Assembly: GCA_963377175.1 (NCBI GenBank)
Contig: CAUJNA010003294.1
Coordinates: 10,001 to 74,000, forward strand
DNA length: 64,000 nt
Source of the DNA: Effrenium voratum
Lineage: Eukaryota; Sar; Dinophyceae; Suessiales; Symbiodiniaceae
Reading direction: 5' to 3'
Positions 37,511 to 47,392 of the stretch are shown piece after piece. The stretch's first letter is position 1; each line of letters begins with the position of its first letter. Position numbers and translations under genes: made by a program. Below the pieces are notes generated by a model. It did not search any database. It was not told where the DNA came from and saw only the letters and a list, made by a program, of their open reading frames with translations.

Positions 37511-37823
37511 AGGCGGTGGTATGACTTGAAGTTGGAGTACATGATGTAGTGCGTGATGGTGTCCTCAACCTTCTTGTTTCTTTGCTTTTGTGTTGCTGCT
37601 GCCATGTCGAAGTGTAGTTGTGGTGTGTCCTCTTGTAAGAACTGTTGAAAGCTTTTGCTGTGGTCGTTCCATGATGTTGCGTGTGATGCTTTCTTTCCAT
37701 GTGGTGATTTGGGTTTCTGCTTGTTTGGTAGTGACTTTGCTTGTCTGATGTGTCCAATGGTGAGGTGTGACTCACACCTCGTTGGCGCCTCCAATGTAGC
37801 TTGCTGTGTCTTCAGAGCTGTTG

Positions 37824-38300
37824 TCATTCCAATCCCAGCTGTTGGTCCTCCATGCAGTTCACCTCGCCCGTGTCCTTCTTCTCTTTCGTAGTAGCAGCCC
37901 CAAGGTCGTTCAGATCCGGGGGTAGTTCCTCATTATTGTCCTGATCTGCTTGTTCTTTGGTGGATGTAGTTCCAAGTTTTTTCCCTTCTCCTATGTGCCA
38001 CGCAGGCACTCTGCAGTCCTGGGCCCAAAGGCCGGGCTTGCCACGCCGGTGGCGTGTCATGTAGTTGTTGTTGCTTCCTTTTCCTCTTTTTTTGCAGATG
38101 GGGTGATATCGGGACAGCTGCGCTGTCAGGTTTCTCAGCACTGCGCACGCACACAGAATGGACTGATCACTCGCTTTCACAAGCAACAGCCACTTCGCCA
38201 GACTACCCGATCTTGCCCGAGAAAAAGGGAAACAAAGTGACAGGATGACTCGCGCCACAATGGCGCACGCTGCAACTGTCTGCTGCAGTTGTTGTAGCAC
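37824..38300 (-). pseudogene. Copia Gag remnant with broken zinc knuckle
   Basis: Only the C-terminal part of Gag is left. The knuckle reads RHRRGKPGLWAQDC: two of three Cys and the His have been lost relative to copy 1. Only about 275 bp separate it from the primer-binding site, against about 1.1 kb in copy 1, and the filler at 38,095-38,300 does not match copy 1. Confidence 0.7.
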
Positions 38301-38341
38301 TTAATGCTGGATACTGGAGCTCCCCTACGTTTGGGATCTCA

Positions 38342-38353
38342 GCTCCGCTACCA
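38342..38353 (-). promoter_or_regulatory. Primer-binding site, copia copy 2
   Basis: Reads TGGTAGCGGAGC on the minus strand, identical to copy 1, followed by conserved CTGAGATCC. Confidence 0.75.
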
Positions 38354-38500
38354 CTTTAATTTCAGACTGCTGTTTACTACAAGTGCAAGTGCTGTAATGT
38401 TGTTAACACAAACAAACCTGTAGTCTGCACAACTCCTGCTGCTCATGGGCTCTCAATGTAGAAAAAAAAGCTCAACGCCTGCGGTCATGTACAAGCTATT
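38354..38500 (-). repeat. 5' LTR of copia copy 2, inner part
   Basis: 147 bp homologous to 31,711-31,857. It stops at ACAAGCTATT and continues at 49,985 with TAGTACAACACCGCATGTA. Confidence 0.88.
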
Positions 38501-38679
38501 GTGTATGTAAGCTAACCAAACGGCACCACACATGCAAGCGATAACTCTTTTATCCGAGCAATGTGTTGGTGCCAGGGACTCATCTTCCCCTGTCAGATGT
38601 CAACGGCTGGGTGGGCCCCATGGGCCACCCACCACAAACTCTCAAAAACTGAAGAACGGGTGTGCAGACTGATAGCGCC
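38501..38679 (-). repeat. R1 terminal repeat, unit A
   Basis: 179 bp; identical to 43,635-43,805 except for an 8-base insertion, TGTTGGTG. Contains an imperfect inverted repeat centred on CCCATGGG (about 38,609-38,630). Confidence 0.92.
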
Positions 38680-38691
38680 CGCCCCTGAGCC

Positions 38692-38707
38692 AGGGCCCGG
38701 GGCACCC
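38692..38707 (-). repeat. GC-rich hairpin motif, copy 10
   Basis: On the minus strand GGGTGCC-CCG-GGCCCT; one of ten copies of a 16-base motif spread over both units. It lies just outside R1, between R1 and the RT stop. Confidence 0.7.
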
Positions 38708-38759
38708 AGGCCACAGGGGGGTCTGCCACCAGGGGAAGTGAGTCACCCACCGGCTCCGG

Positions 38760-41060
38760 TCACGGGAGCATGGGTGGGCCCACGCTGAGATCAAATGCAT
38801 CTCCATTCAGGAGACGTGGGAGAAAAACGAACTCCTCGCAGAGTTCCTGTCTAGGCACCCTGTGCAAAGGGTCGAACCCAGAGAAATCTGGGTGCGTCAG
38901 CTCATCGGCCCACTGGTTGAATTCCCGGGGCACGTGGTTGGCCGCCAGCGAGCAGCCATGGGTGTGGAGCAGGAAGACCAGCTCCATCAGGATAGCCGCG
39001 GTATAGGGCTTCTTGGATCCAAGGTTGAGCATCGCCATGACGTTGCCCTGGTTGTCACTGCCCACCGGGAGTCGGACCCGGGAGGACAGAGGGCCTTGGT
39101 GCGTGAGGATCATGTTACAGAGGAAGAGCGTGCCCAGCATTTCCAAAGCCGCAATCCTCCGCTTGGGATCCCCATTCTTGAATGCCCAAGGGTACTCCTC
39201 CACGTGGATCTGCTCGTGGAACCAGTACACCTCCTTCTTTTCCGGCTCCGTTTTGTTGGAGCACCATCCTCCCACAAATGCCAGTCCTTCGTCCGAGGCG
39301 CTAGCATCGCTGCAACCCCACCAAGAGGACTTCGGCAAGTAAGGGGAGTACTGGACGAAGGGCGTGTTGAAGAGGAACCGCAGCATGAACGCCAGCATCC
39401 TGACCACCTTGGGGGGTTTCCCCACCGTGGTGGTGGCCATCTTCCAGGCCCACAATGGCTGAAGCATCGACTTCGCCAGCGGACATGCCGCAGTTGCCCA
39501 TTGGATGCGGCCCAGGGCCTTCTCGATGTCCTTTGAGTGCATCGCCTGCCCTTCCACCATGGTCTGCAGGACCTCCATCACCAGGATGTGTTTGTTGGCG
39601 GCCATGAGAACCTGCGGGATGTTCGGGTGGACCACGAAGCCCAGCCACGTGTTGACCTCCGCCAAATGTGTCTTCTTCCAGCTAAGCGGGGTGCCCAAGG
39701 CCAGGAGTGTTGCCAACAGCGCCACCGCCAAGTTTACTGCCCCCTCGCTACGAAGCAGCCACAGGAAGTCATCCACAAAGACGAAGTTCCAATCCACTTG
39801 AGGGAAAAGTGCGTAGAGGACCCTGAGTAGAAGGGCTGCCAGGCGTCCCCAGTAGGATTGGGCACTGGCCTTGTTCACCCACCATTCTTCCAGTGAAGTA
39901 ACCTGGAACCGCCAGTCCTTTCTGAGGACCTTTACTCTCCGGTGGGCCTTGGTGACGTCCGCCCAGCACCCACCTGGTGCCCGGCTCCGGCCATAGCCAG
40001 CCCTCGGGTGGAGATTTGGCGACCTCCTTCTTGGGGCCAGAGGCACCCTGAGAGGGAGGTCCCTCCTCAGCTGCCACATGTAGCCAATGAAGAGCTTGTA
40101 CCCCATCCAGCACCGTCGGAGCCGTCGTCCTTTCCACCATCTCGTTCCTGATGTGTCATTGGCCCCGCCCACCGAGCCATCGTAGATGGTGCGGATCTTG
40201 TCCCCCTCGTCGATGCCCGCTAGGGGGCCTGGACAAAGATCCTCCATATTGCAGCCACAGCGCGCTGCTGCCTCTACCTTGGTGAGAGGGCCATCTACCA
40301 TGCCCATATGCCCGGCGAAGCTGGGACCCCTTGTTCCAGATCCCGAGGAAACTGGTGGTCGGGGTCCTGAATGTTCAGCGCCAGGCTGTGCAAGATGTCC
40401 AGGAAGAAGGGTTGGCCTTCCCTGGCGCCAGAATCTCCCTGATATCTTCCAGCAGATTTTCTGGGAAGGGGTGTGACCCGTCCCCCAACGAGAGCGACTC
40501 CTGGAGTTTGTCCCCCCATGGCGACGTGAGGACACAGATCTTGGCCCCCAACGCTGCTGCTTTGGACAGTGGCCTCGTCCACGGGGCCAGCCGTCCAAGT
40601 GAGGGCTTCCCACCCCCGTCCCTGAGGGGGCGCTGTTTGAAGGCCATCTGGAGGTACATAACCTTGTCGGAGAGATTTGGGTCGTGCGTGATCGGCAGGG
40701 TGGTGGGCCGATCCGAGATCTCCATGCAATGGCGCGCCCATGGCTGAAGGGGAAGAGTTTCACCCCGAAGTTCGACCGTCCTGCCAGCCGGCTGTGTTGG
40801 TGTCCGGACCGCAGGATTGTCTGAGCCCAGGGTTAGTCCTGCCAACGCTTGTTGGCCGGCCTTTAGCCTCAGGGACTGGCGCTTGTTGTCCCCCGGCGTG
40901 CTAGGAGATGGTTCCCTTTGCCGCCTCGGGGGGGTCGTTGGGTTCACTTGGGGCACCGTGCCCCCCGGCTTCAGCGCCTCCAGGACTGGTCCCGCTCTGC
41001 AGAGGATGGCCGCCGCGAGACCCTGCATCATCTGCTCTGGGTACCGGCTGAGGTCACTGG
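38760..41060 (-). CDS. Reverse transcriptase-RNase H of DIRS/YR type
   Basis: The main open frame is 38,760-40,763, with upstream sequence in other frames to about 41,060. RT motifs are KIRTIYDGSVGGAN, WADVTKAHRRVKV (fingers) and the catalytic box FVFVDDFLWLL near 39,770-39,800. RNase H follows: WGCSDASASDEGLA, RIAALEMLGTLF, PVGSDNQGN and AANHVPREFNQWADELTH. The HVP..N..AD ending is typical of DIRS/Ngaro-type RNase H. One-base shifts near 40,150 and 39,970 change the frame: the residues between them read sensibly (TTAPTVLDGVQALHWLHVA) only in another frame. A further shift occurs near 40,400. No recombinase is encoded in this unit. Confidence 0.85.
40033..40048 (-). repeat. GC-rich hairpin motif, copy 9
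   Basis: GGGTGCC-TCT-GGCCCC on the minus strand, inside the RT region, encoding QGASGP in the frame that is locally coding. Confidence 0.75.
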
Positions 41061-41992
41061 AGTTGAGCTTTTCCCCCCTGGGGTGAGCTCCGTTGACAAT
41101 GTCGTGGACTTCACTACCACCTGGCCCAGGCGGCACTCGTCAAACTTGATGAGGGAGTGGTGGAGTGCGTTCGCCCATTGAATGTAGGCCCGTGTGACCC
41201 AGATCGAAGAGCACCTCGCTGCGCTCGGGCTCTTGCTGTGGGTGCTCCAGGAAGGAGGAGCCCACCTGCGGGACCGTTAGTTGACCTAGGGTAGGCCAGC
41301 GAGGTCAGGTACATCTGTTGGAGCATGAGCACGCTGTCGTTGTCCGTGTCCTCCATTACCCGGGGCTCCAGGTCCTCCAAGCCCCACAGGGTCTGCTCCG
41401 CCCTGCCCCTCACCGGCGGCGGGCCTCCCGGTTTGGGGAACCATCTGAGAATGCTCCACGTCCTGCAGCTGGGGCCGCCCCCCACAAAGGCGACCTTGCC
41501 CGCCATGGCCATGGAGCACATTGTAGAGTACGGCTCGTCTCCCAGCATGTCCTGTCCAAGATCGCCACCCTTTCGCCTAATGTCCACTGCCCAAATGTAC
41601 TCCGAGAAGGCCGGGTTGTAGGCATGGAGGTAGGCATCCAGGGCCCCCGCATCATCCTTCCCCGCGTGCAGCAGGATGAGGGTCGGCTTCGACGACTCCG
41701 GCACCGGACGTGGCGTCCACCTTAGTCTCAGCCTCAGTCTTTCCGGGGTGTCTTGCATCCAGGGGAAGGTGGGGCTTGTCCCTGCTGGGGTTTCCGTGTG
41801 TGTCCTTTGTCCGACCCTCTGGTCGGCTGGCCCTGGGCTTGCTGCTTGCCCTGACGGTTCTGCCCGCCCTTGGAACGCCCGCGGATCCTCACCGCTGGGT
41901 CTCTCTGGGGGTTCATCGGGGGAAACGGGTGCTTCCGCCCTTCTGAATTGCCCTGACTGGGTCCACTCCTTTTCTTTGGTGGAGGGGCTTCC

Positions 41993-42008
41993 GGGGCCGG
42001 TGGCACCC
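41993..42008 (-). repeat. GC-rich hairpin motif, copy 8
   Basis: GGGTGCC-ACC-GGCCCC on the minus strand, encoding QGATGP. Together with copy 7 it is the most closely spaced pair (about 160 bases apart). Confidence 0.75.
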
Positions 42009-42153
42009 TGGAGAAATCCCCTCCCACCTGCGGCCGTCCTGGCCTCCCCAACTCTGTCTGCCCTCTGCTGTGGCTCTGGTGGGATTGGCTCTCCCCCGCT
42101 GTGTGCACTCTCGCACTCATAACCTGTGATCCCTTCAGAGACCAGGCAGCCAC

Positions 42154-42169
42154 GGGGCCTATGGCACCC
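42154..42169 (-). repeat. GC-rich hairpin motif, copy 7
   Basis: GGGTGCC-ATA-GGCCCC on the minus strand, just after the Gag stop; the frame encoding QGAIGP leads into the methyltransferase-like region. Confidence 0.75.
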
Positions 42170-42183
42170 TGAGTGGCCTCCTG

Positions 42184-43484
42184 TCACTTGGGGAGGTGTG
42201 GGCATGCCTGTGGCACATGCTTCGATGGGGGGGCATCACACACCCACCCATCCTTCCTGACTGGGCAGTTGTGGGATCGGCCGCATGATCCAGGGCATTT
42301 GTTGTGGAGGTGATGATCCCTGCAGTATGCCACCCCTTTGGGATTCTTGAAAGCCCAGTGGTCCGGCCATGGGGTCGAGGAGGAGTTGGGGGACTTTCCT
42401 TTGCCGCCCTTCGGCTTGGAATGGGTAGGCCCTGAGGGCCAGGATCCTTTTCCCCCCTTCTTGGGCTTCTCCCACTGAGTCTGCCACACCTTGGGTGCCT
42501 TGCTCTTGCTCTTCCCCTTCGTCGGCGCCCTGTTGAGGTGCTCATAGACCTCCCTTGCCAGAAGAGGAAGTCGCCCCTGATGTTCTTGAGGGCTTCGGAG
42601 AGAGTGGTGCCCTGGTGCACCATCTCGTGAATCTTGCGCCATGCATTGCGCTCCGCAAACAGCAAGGTGGTGTCGCTCGGGGGAGGCTTTCTGCCGGCTA
42701 TGTCCTCCCCATAAAACCAGGCATACCAGTCATCCAGCTCCTCCTTGGTGACCCTCAGGTTGCCAAACTGCGGCAGTGCTGCCGTGCACATCAGGAGCGT
42801 CGTCCTGAAGGTTAGGTGCAATCTTTCCAGCTGGCGCCGAGATGTAGGGTGGCTCCTCACCTCTTCTTCATCCTCCCTGTCCCAGCCGTCCACCGTGATC
42901 TTCTTGTGGGTGGATGAAGGGCGTTCCCCTTCTTCCGGGAGCGCGCTCACGATGTGTTTTGCCGGGATGTAGCCCAACTCGCCCTTGGCAATCAAGCGCC
43001 ATTGCTTCTTGAGGTAGCCATCACTACCTTGGAATTCCAACCTCGGCTTCGGGGCCCCATGCGTGGCCACGTAAGCATCTTCCAGCTGGCGCCTGTCACA
43101 CAGGACCTCTAGGGGAGCCTTCGTCGGGCCCGCATGGCCCGCCGGGTGGTCACCCTGGTTGCCCCCCCTGACCAAGTTTGCTGCCACCCGTACTGCCTGA
43201 AGGAGGCGCATTGCCGTGAAGGCCGAGGTCTGGGCGTTGAATCCATTCTCTCCATCCTGGAATCCCAGGTCCCGGGGACCATTGTCCCTGGCCGCCGCCG
43301 GGGTGTTCCAGCGATCCGCCAGGTCTTCCACCGTGATGTAGCCCGATGCGCCCAGTGCCGCCTGGATGACCCAGGGGATTTCCTTGCCCACCAGGATGGC
43401 CGCCAGTGGCTTCTGCAACTTTGCCACGTCCTCCTTTATCTCGGCTGGGACCTCCTCCGGTGGTTTGGCGGGCGCAGCAGCCAT
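42184..43484 (-). CDS. Gag-like protein with Cys/His finger (unit A)
   Basis: Starts MAAAPAKPPEEV at 43,484, some 30 bases downstream of R2. The N-terminal 300 residues are helical with no named domain (RLIAKGELGYIPAKHIVSAL, WYAWFYGEDIAGRKPP). One frameshift near 42,540 leads into a basic KGKSKSK/KKGGKG segment and a finger C-RDHHLHNKCPGSC-x5-C close to the C terminus, ending CPHLPK. A nucleic-acid-binding tail after a capsid-like region, 5' of RT, is the Gag position. A single-base error would explain the break. Confidence 0.72.
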
Positions 43485-43513
43485 GACCTCCTACCTTGGT
43501 GTGGGTGGGTGGG

Positions 43514-43634
43514 TTTTCAAACAGCTTGGGTTCCAGGAACCCAGATCAATGCTTGAGCCAAAATGGCACATGCCATTGTGGTCAAGCATTCCACACACAG
43601 TTCATGTTTCCACATGCGTTTCAACATTAACAAA
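43514..43634 (-). repeat. R2 terminal repeat, unit A
   Basis: 121 bp, identical base for base to 49,864-49,984. It contains the palindrome TGGGTTCCAGGAACCCA (43,527-43,543) and a roughly 20-bp inverted repeat with a 2-base loop (43,548-43,590). Read on the coding strand, one arm is GCCATTTTGGCTCAAG, the last 16 bases of the dinoflagellate spliced leader. Confidence 0.93.
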
Positions 43635-43805
43635 GTGTATGTAAGCTAACCAAACGGCACCACACATGCAAGCGATAACTCTTTTATCCGAGCAATGCCA
43701 GGGACTCATCTTCCCCTGTCAGATGTCAACGGCTGGGTGGGCCCCATGGGCCACCCACCACAAACTCTCAAAAACTGAAGAACGGGTGTGCAGACTGATA
43801 GCGCC
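43635..43805 (-). repeat. R1 terminal repeat, unit B
   Basis: 171 bp; same as 38,501-38,679 without the 8-base insertion. It abuts R2 of unit A directly, making the R2-R1 junction AACAAA/GTGTATG expected of a circular form. The C-terminal codons of the recombinase frame run into it. Confidence 0.92.
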
Positions 43806-46191
43806 ATTTCCGAAGGACAGTCTGGCACACCCGCCATTTCCGAAGGATGCCAGTCTGTGCTGAGGGCCCTGGCCAGAGCCCTGTCCTTGGCCTCCCTCGC
43901 CAGGGCCGGGGGCACCTAGGCTTACAAAGGGAGGGCCACCACCTCGGGGAGTCCGACTGAGTGTCTACAGAGTCATCCGTTTCAGAGCCCGAGTCCGCCG
44001 AGGAGTCCGAGTCCTCCTGCAGTGTGGGGACCTCCGCAGGCTCCAGTACCCAGTCCGCCGGGAAGCCATACCTCTTGAAGCAGCGTTCGCACTTGCCATA
44101 GGCCTCTTGCTCCGTCATGTAATCCAGCACGGAGAGCTCCTGGATCTTAGAGGCCGCCGGTCGCCACCCGCACCCCACAGCCGTGCCTTCGTCATTCAGC
44201 AAGTGGATTCTGGACTGGCCGGCGTTGCCTGTGCGTTTGACCGCCGCAACAACGTGAAGGGGGAAGTCCGGGGTGGTGGGAAACAGGTCCTTGGCCTTCA
44301 CTGGTGTGTCCTCGGGTCCCTGTTCCACCAATGACCATGAGCGAGTAGATGGTGCGCTCCCTGAGGGTACCGTGGGGGACGCCTCCCCTTCCCTTTCGGT
44401 TTGGTCCCGGCGGCCGTCCGGTCCCGCATCCGTGATTTCCACTGCTGGCGGCGGAAGCGGGTCCGCCCAGTCCGGGTGGTTCAGGTCCTCCCTGCGTTCC
44501 CTGCCTGGCCCGAGGTTCAGGTTGGGGACCTTTTGCGCTACCTGGCCCCAAATCTCCACCACGACATTGCGCTTCTCCCGCACATAGACGTCTGCTGTGC
44601 TCTCTGTGAGCCAGTTGCCTAAGTACATGCGGCGATCCCGGGGGATCCCCATCTGGAAAGCGCAGTCCGGGATGAACACTCGGAATGAGTGCCACGTCAG
44701 CGGCTTCACCAACCCCGGGGTAACTCCCCGACGGAGAATCGCATCCTTGAGCCATCTCAGAGCCCTTTCCGGTGTGGAAGGTCTCGGGATCAGCCCTGCA
44801 AAGTCTTTGCTCACTGTCGGGAGCAAGTAGTCCATGTCCTGGAATGCCTCCTCGGATACCAGTCGCCGGACCGAGGCCACCCAGGTAGTCCACCAGGGGA
44901 TCCCCGTGAAGCTGTACTTCGGAGCAATCAAGGGGACTGGGTTGCGGTTGATCCGTGCTGCTGAGACCGTCTTGGTCTGCCAGGCCTTCAGCTCCACGGT
45001 GTTACTGGTGTGGATAAGGTCCTTGGGGTGAACATGCTGGAGGTCATTGAAACGAGCGCTGCATCCGACTTGGAACTGGGCGAAACCCAGGATGAATGCG
45101 TCCAGTGCCTCGTGTCTGCTCCTCCCCGGGGCCGCCTGCGTACCGGGGCCGGTGGCACCCTGGTGATCGTAGCCAGCCCCTTCCTCCAGAGCCCATATGA
45201 CCTCTTTGCTGGGGACCACCGCCTTGCGCTGCGGCCGGGTGACCGTGTCCGTGAGCGCCTCTTCCAACGATCTCTTCTTGGACTTGAGGCGATGGAGCTC
45301 GTCAATCTTCAGCAGACCGAAGGTCTTGGAAAACCATTTGAGGGTGTTCCACACCTGCCGTAGCTTGCATGGGGTGACCTCCTCTTCGGAGAGCTGGTTG
45401 AGGAGCGAGCGGACATGTCGTTCCTGCCATGGAATAACCGTGAAGCCTCTCTTCCGGAGACTCTCGTAGACCAGGCAATGTTGTCTGAGTGTCCGGAACC
45501 TGTTGTCCCCCAGGAGGTCCAATGCCTCCTTGCGGAAGTCCTCCCCCAGGATGTCCTGCATGTACGCGATGTGCTCCGCAAACGGGGCGAAGTGGGCGAG
45601 GAGCCGTTCCGCCCATTTCCCGCACATATGGAGTTCCATTGCTCGCTGGGTCGTGGGCTCCATTTCCCTTATCTTGCCCGGGCGCCAGTGCCTCCACTTC
45701 AGAAGCTCCGGTTGTTGGAGTGGGGGTGGGTCATCTCGCGAGAACCACCTCCATTGGTCCTGGCGGTCCCATTCATTCTCCAGCGGGGAAAAGTCTTCGC
45801 TCGGCTTGCCATCCGCCGTCGCCAGGAGGAGGAACCATAGGCTGTCCCACAGGTCTGCCAGGTCCGCCGCGGACAGAGGCTGGGGAAGCCTGCCTGCCGC
45901 CGATGCCACCAGGCCGTTGAAGTAGTCCGTCGGGACCACTTGGTCGACTTGTCCTACCGGAATGCCCGAAAGTTCCAGGAGCTGAGCGAAGCGGATTGCC
46001 GGCTCACCGCCCAGCTTCCTCCCCTCCTCCTCCGTGCCTTGGCGCAGGCGCATCAGGACCAACAGCTCCCCGTCCGTCTGTCTCGGGGAGAAGGACTCAT
46101 CCGCCAACGTGTCCCATAGGACCCTTGGAATGCGGTCCCACAGACGTGTGTAAGGCGGGCGCATAAGAAACTTGGTAGATACCCTAGCCAT
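43768..46191 (-). CDS. Tyrosine recombinase (unit B)
   Basis: An 807-residue frame starting MARVSTKFL. The core-binding part is about residues 195-300. The catalytic domain has Arg380 (SARFNDLQH), a Lys-containing strand (ELKAWQTKT, 401-408), His501-x-x-Arg504 (WHSFRVF), Trp527 in place of the second His (YLGNW), and the nucleophile Tyr536 (STADVYVREK). All expected residues are present. A Pro/Ser-rich linker and a C-terminal Cys-bearing segment (GCGWRP ... KCERCF) follow. The last 30 or so residues are out of the expected frame: hairpin copy 6 reads LGAPGP in another frame. Integrates or excises DNA by strand exchange; its natural substrates are probably the R1/R2 ends of both units. Confidence 0.88.
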   Translation of the reverse strand: MARVSTKFLMRPPYTRLWDRIPRVLWDTLADESFSPRQTDGELLVLMRLRQGTEEEGRKLGGEPAIRFAQLLELSGIPVGQVDQVVPTDYFNGLVASAAGRLPQPLSAADLADLWDSLWFLLLATADGKPSEDFSPLENEWDRQDQWRWFSRDDPPPLQQPELLKWRHWRPGKIREMEPTTQRAMELHMCGKWAERLLAHFAPFAEHIAYMQDILGEDFRKEALDLLGDNRFRTLRQHCLVYESLRKRGFTVIPWQERHVRSLLNQLSEEEVTPCKLRQVWNTLKWFSKTFGLLKIDELHRLKSKKRSLEEALTDTVTRPQRKAVVPSKEVIWALEEGAGYDHQGATGPGTQAAPGRSRHEALDAFILGFAQFQVGCSARFNDLQHVHPKDLIHTSNTVELKAWQTKTVSAARINRNPVPLIAPKYSFTGIPWWTTWVASVRRLVSEEAFQDMDYLLPTVSKDFAGLIPRPSTPERALRWLKDAILRRGVTPGLVKPLTWHSFRVFIPDCAFQMGIPRDRRMYLGNWLTESTADVYVREKRNVVVEIWGQVAQKVPNLNLGPGRERREDLNHPDWADPLPPPAVEITDAGPDGRRDQTEREGEASPTVPSGSAPSTRSWSLVEQGPEDTPVKAKDLFPTTPDFPLHVVAAVKRTGNAGQSRIHLLNDEGTAVGCGWRPAASKIQELSVLDYMTEQEAYGKCERCFKRYGFPADWVLEPAEVPTLQEDSDSSADSGSETDDSVDTQSDSPRWWPSLCKPRCPRPWRGRPRTGLWPGPSAQTGILRKWRVCQTVLRKWRYQSAHPFFSF
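43902..43917 (-). repeat. GC-rich hairpin motif, copy 6
   Basis: AGGTGCC-CCC-GGCCCT on the minus strand, near the end of the recombinase frame; one base changed at each outer end of the stem. Confidence 0.65.
45144..45159 (-). repeat. GC-rich hairpin motif, copy 5
   Basis: GGGTGCC-ACC-GGCCCC on the minus strand, in frame inside the recombinase as QGATGPG (residues 344-350), between the core-binding and catalytic parts. Confidence 0.78.
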
Positions 46192-46802
46192 GATGAAAAA
46201 GGGGGGGGGGGTTCGAGCCTCCTATCGAACAGCCGGGACCCAACCGCGGCACAATGCATGCATGCTCCAAACTCGCAGACTGCAGAGTGCAAATGGAGCA
46301 GGCAGGCCACACGCATCCCGACAGGTCCCCCCCAAAGTCCCGAGAATTCAACCGGAAGGGGGGGGGAGAGCGACCCAAAATCAGTCCCCCAGAAACCCCC
46401 AAAAGCACAAGGGGGGGAAACCGACCCGGCGGGGGACTCCCCAAAACCCCAAGGGGACCTCAAGGAGACCAAGAGTCAGCCGCGGCCACCTTTTCCGAAC
46501 CGGGCTGAGATGGCCCGTCCTTGGGGCAGCCAAAGCATGTGACCCAATGGTCGTGGAGATCAAGCTGCCGTGACGTGTCGAATAAGAGAGGAAAACAGTG
46601 GTGAAAAACGAACCCAACAAGGAAAACCCTATACCCCTCCCCCCGGAGACGGGGCCAAAGGCACCCAAGTCCCGGCGGGAAGAAAGCACATGATTCCCAC
46701 ATCCGACAGGGTTGTGAGACAAAACCTAGCGGCTCCCTCCCTTCAGGATCGCCTCCTTCGCCACCGAGTGGATTGCCGCCAGCCCCGACTTCTCCGGGTT
46801 GC
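46192..46802. other. Spacer between recombinase and upstream frame of unit B
   Basis: GC-rich sequence with G and C homopolymer runs. Holds hairpin copy 4 at 46,651-46,666, which encodes LGAFGP on the minus strand in an open frame (46,381-46,722). That frame may be a degraded extension of the upstream protein. No promoter could be assigned. Confidence 0.5.
46651..46666 (-). repeat. GC-rich hairpin motif, copy 4
   Basis: GGGTGCC-TTT-GGCCCC on the minus strand, in the spacer upstream of the recombinase. Confidence 0.75.
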
Positions 46803-47376
46803 TCAAGATGACCGACCACAGGGCAGTGGAGACATCCCCCAGGCCGTTCGAGGAGCTGAAGCGCATGCGGGGGGTGCCCGCGTCACCCAAAACCAGCCGC
46901 TAATCCCTGGAGGCTCCGTTGGCTCCACCCTCTTGTAGAACTCCATCCGATCCCGGATCCACTGATTGTACAGCTGCTCCGGGGGCTCGTCCATCACCAG
47001 CTGCAAGCAGGTGGCCTTATCTTTGTGCCACCCCGTGATCTGGAGCAGTCTGGTCCCCCCGCGGCTCGCCTTCCAGAAGCCCTTGCAAAATCTGCACATG
47101 TAGCCCCCCGTGGTCTTGAACTTCTCCTTGCTCACCACTTCCCAGGCACTGATGCTTGGCAGGACCAAGCCACACTCCACGGAGGCCCAAAACACATGCT
47201 TCGTCTCCTTGGGGAAGTGCTTGTTGATATACTTCCGGCCCGCAACCGCCGTGACCGTGGCCGTGGTGATGGGCGGGTACCGCCTGGTGCCCTCCTGGTC
47301 TGGTGTGCGGAGCGTGGTGTCTGCCCCCCCCTATGACCTTGGCCTTGGGGTCCGCCTCCTTGGCCGCTCCCCCCCC

Positions 47377-47392
47377 GGGGCCAACGGCACCC
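47377..47392 (-). repeat. GC-rich hairpin motif, copy 3
   Basis: GGGTGCC-GTT-GGCCCC on the minus strand, encoding LGAVGP. Confidence 0.78.

Larger units (their letters stand above)
41060..42170 (-). pseudogene. Cytosine-methyltransferase-like region
   Basis: A Pro/Gly-rich stretch leads to a folded segment: YIWAVDIRRKGGDLGQDML, then KVAFVGGGPSCRTWSI. The last resembles C5-methyltransferase motif IV (GGPPC-x-x-x-S), but with Ser in place of the second Pro. After a frame change near 41,290 come EHPQ and FDECRLGQVVVKSTTLST, which resembles the target-recognition end of such domains. Methyltransferase modules are reported in dinoflagellate and DIRS-type retroelements. The Cys is present, but the altered motif and frameshift leave activity doubtful. 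Confidence 0.55.
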
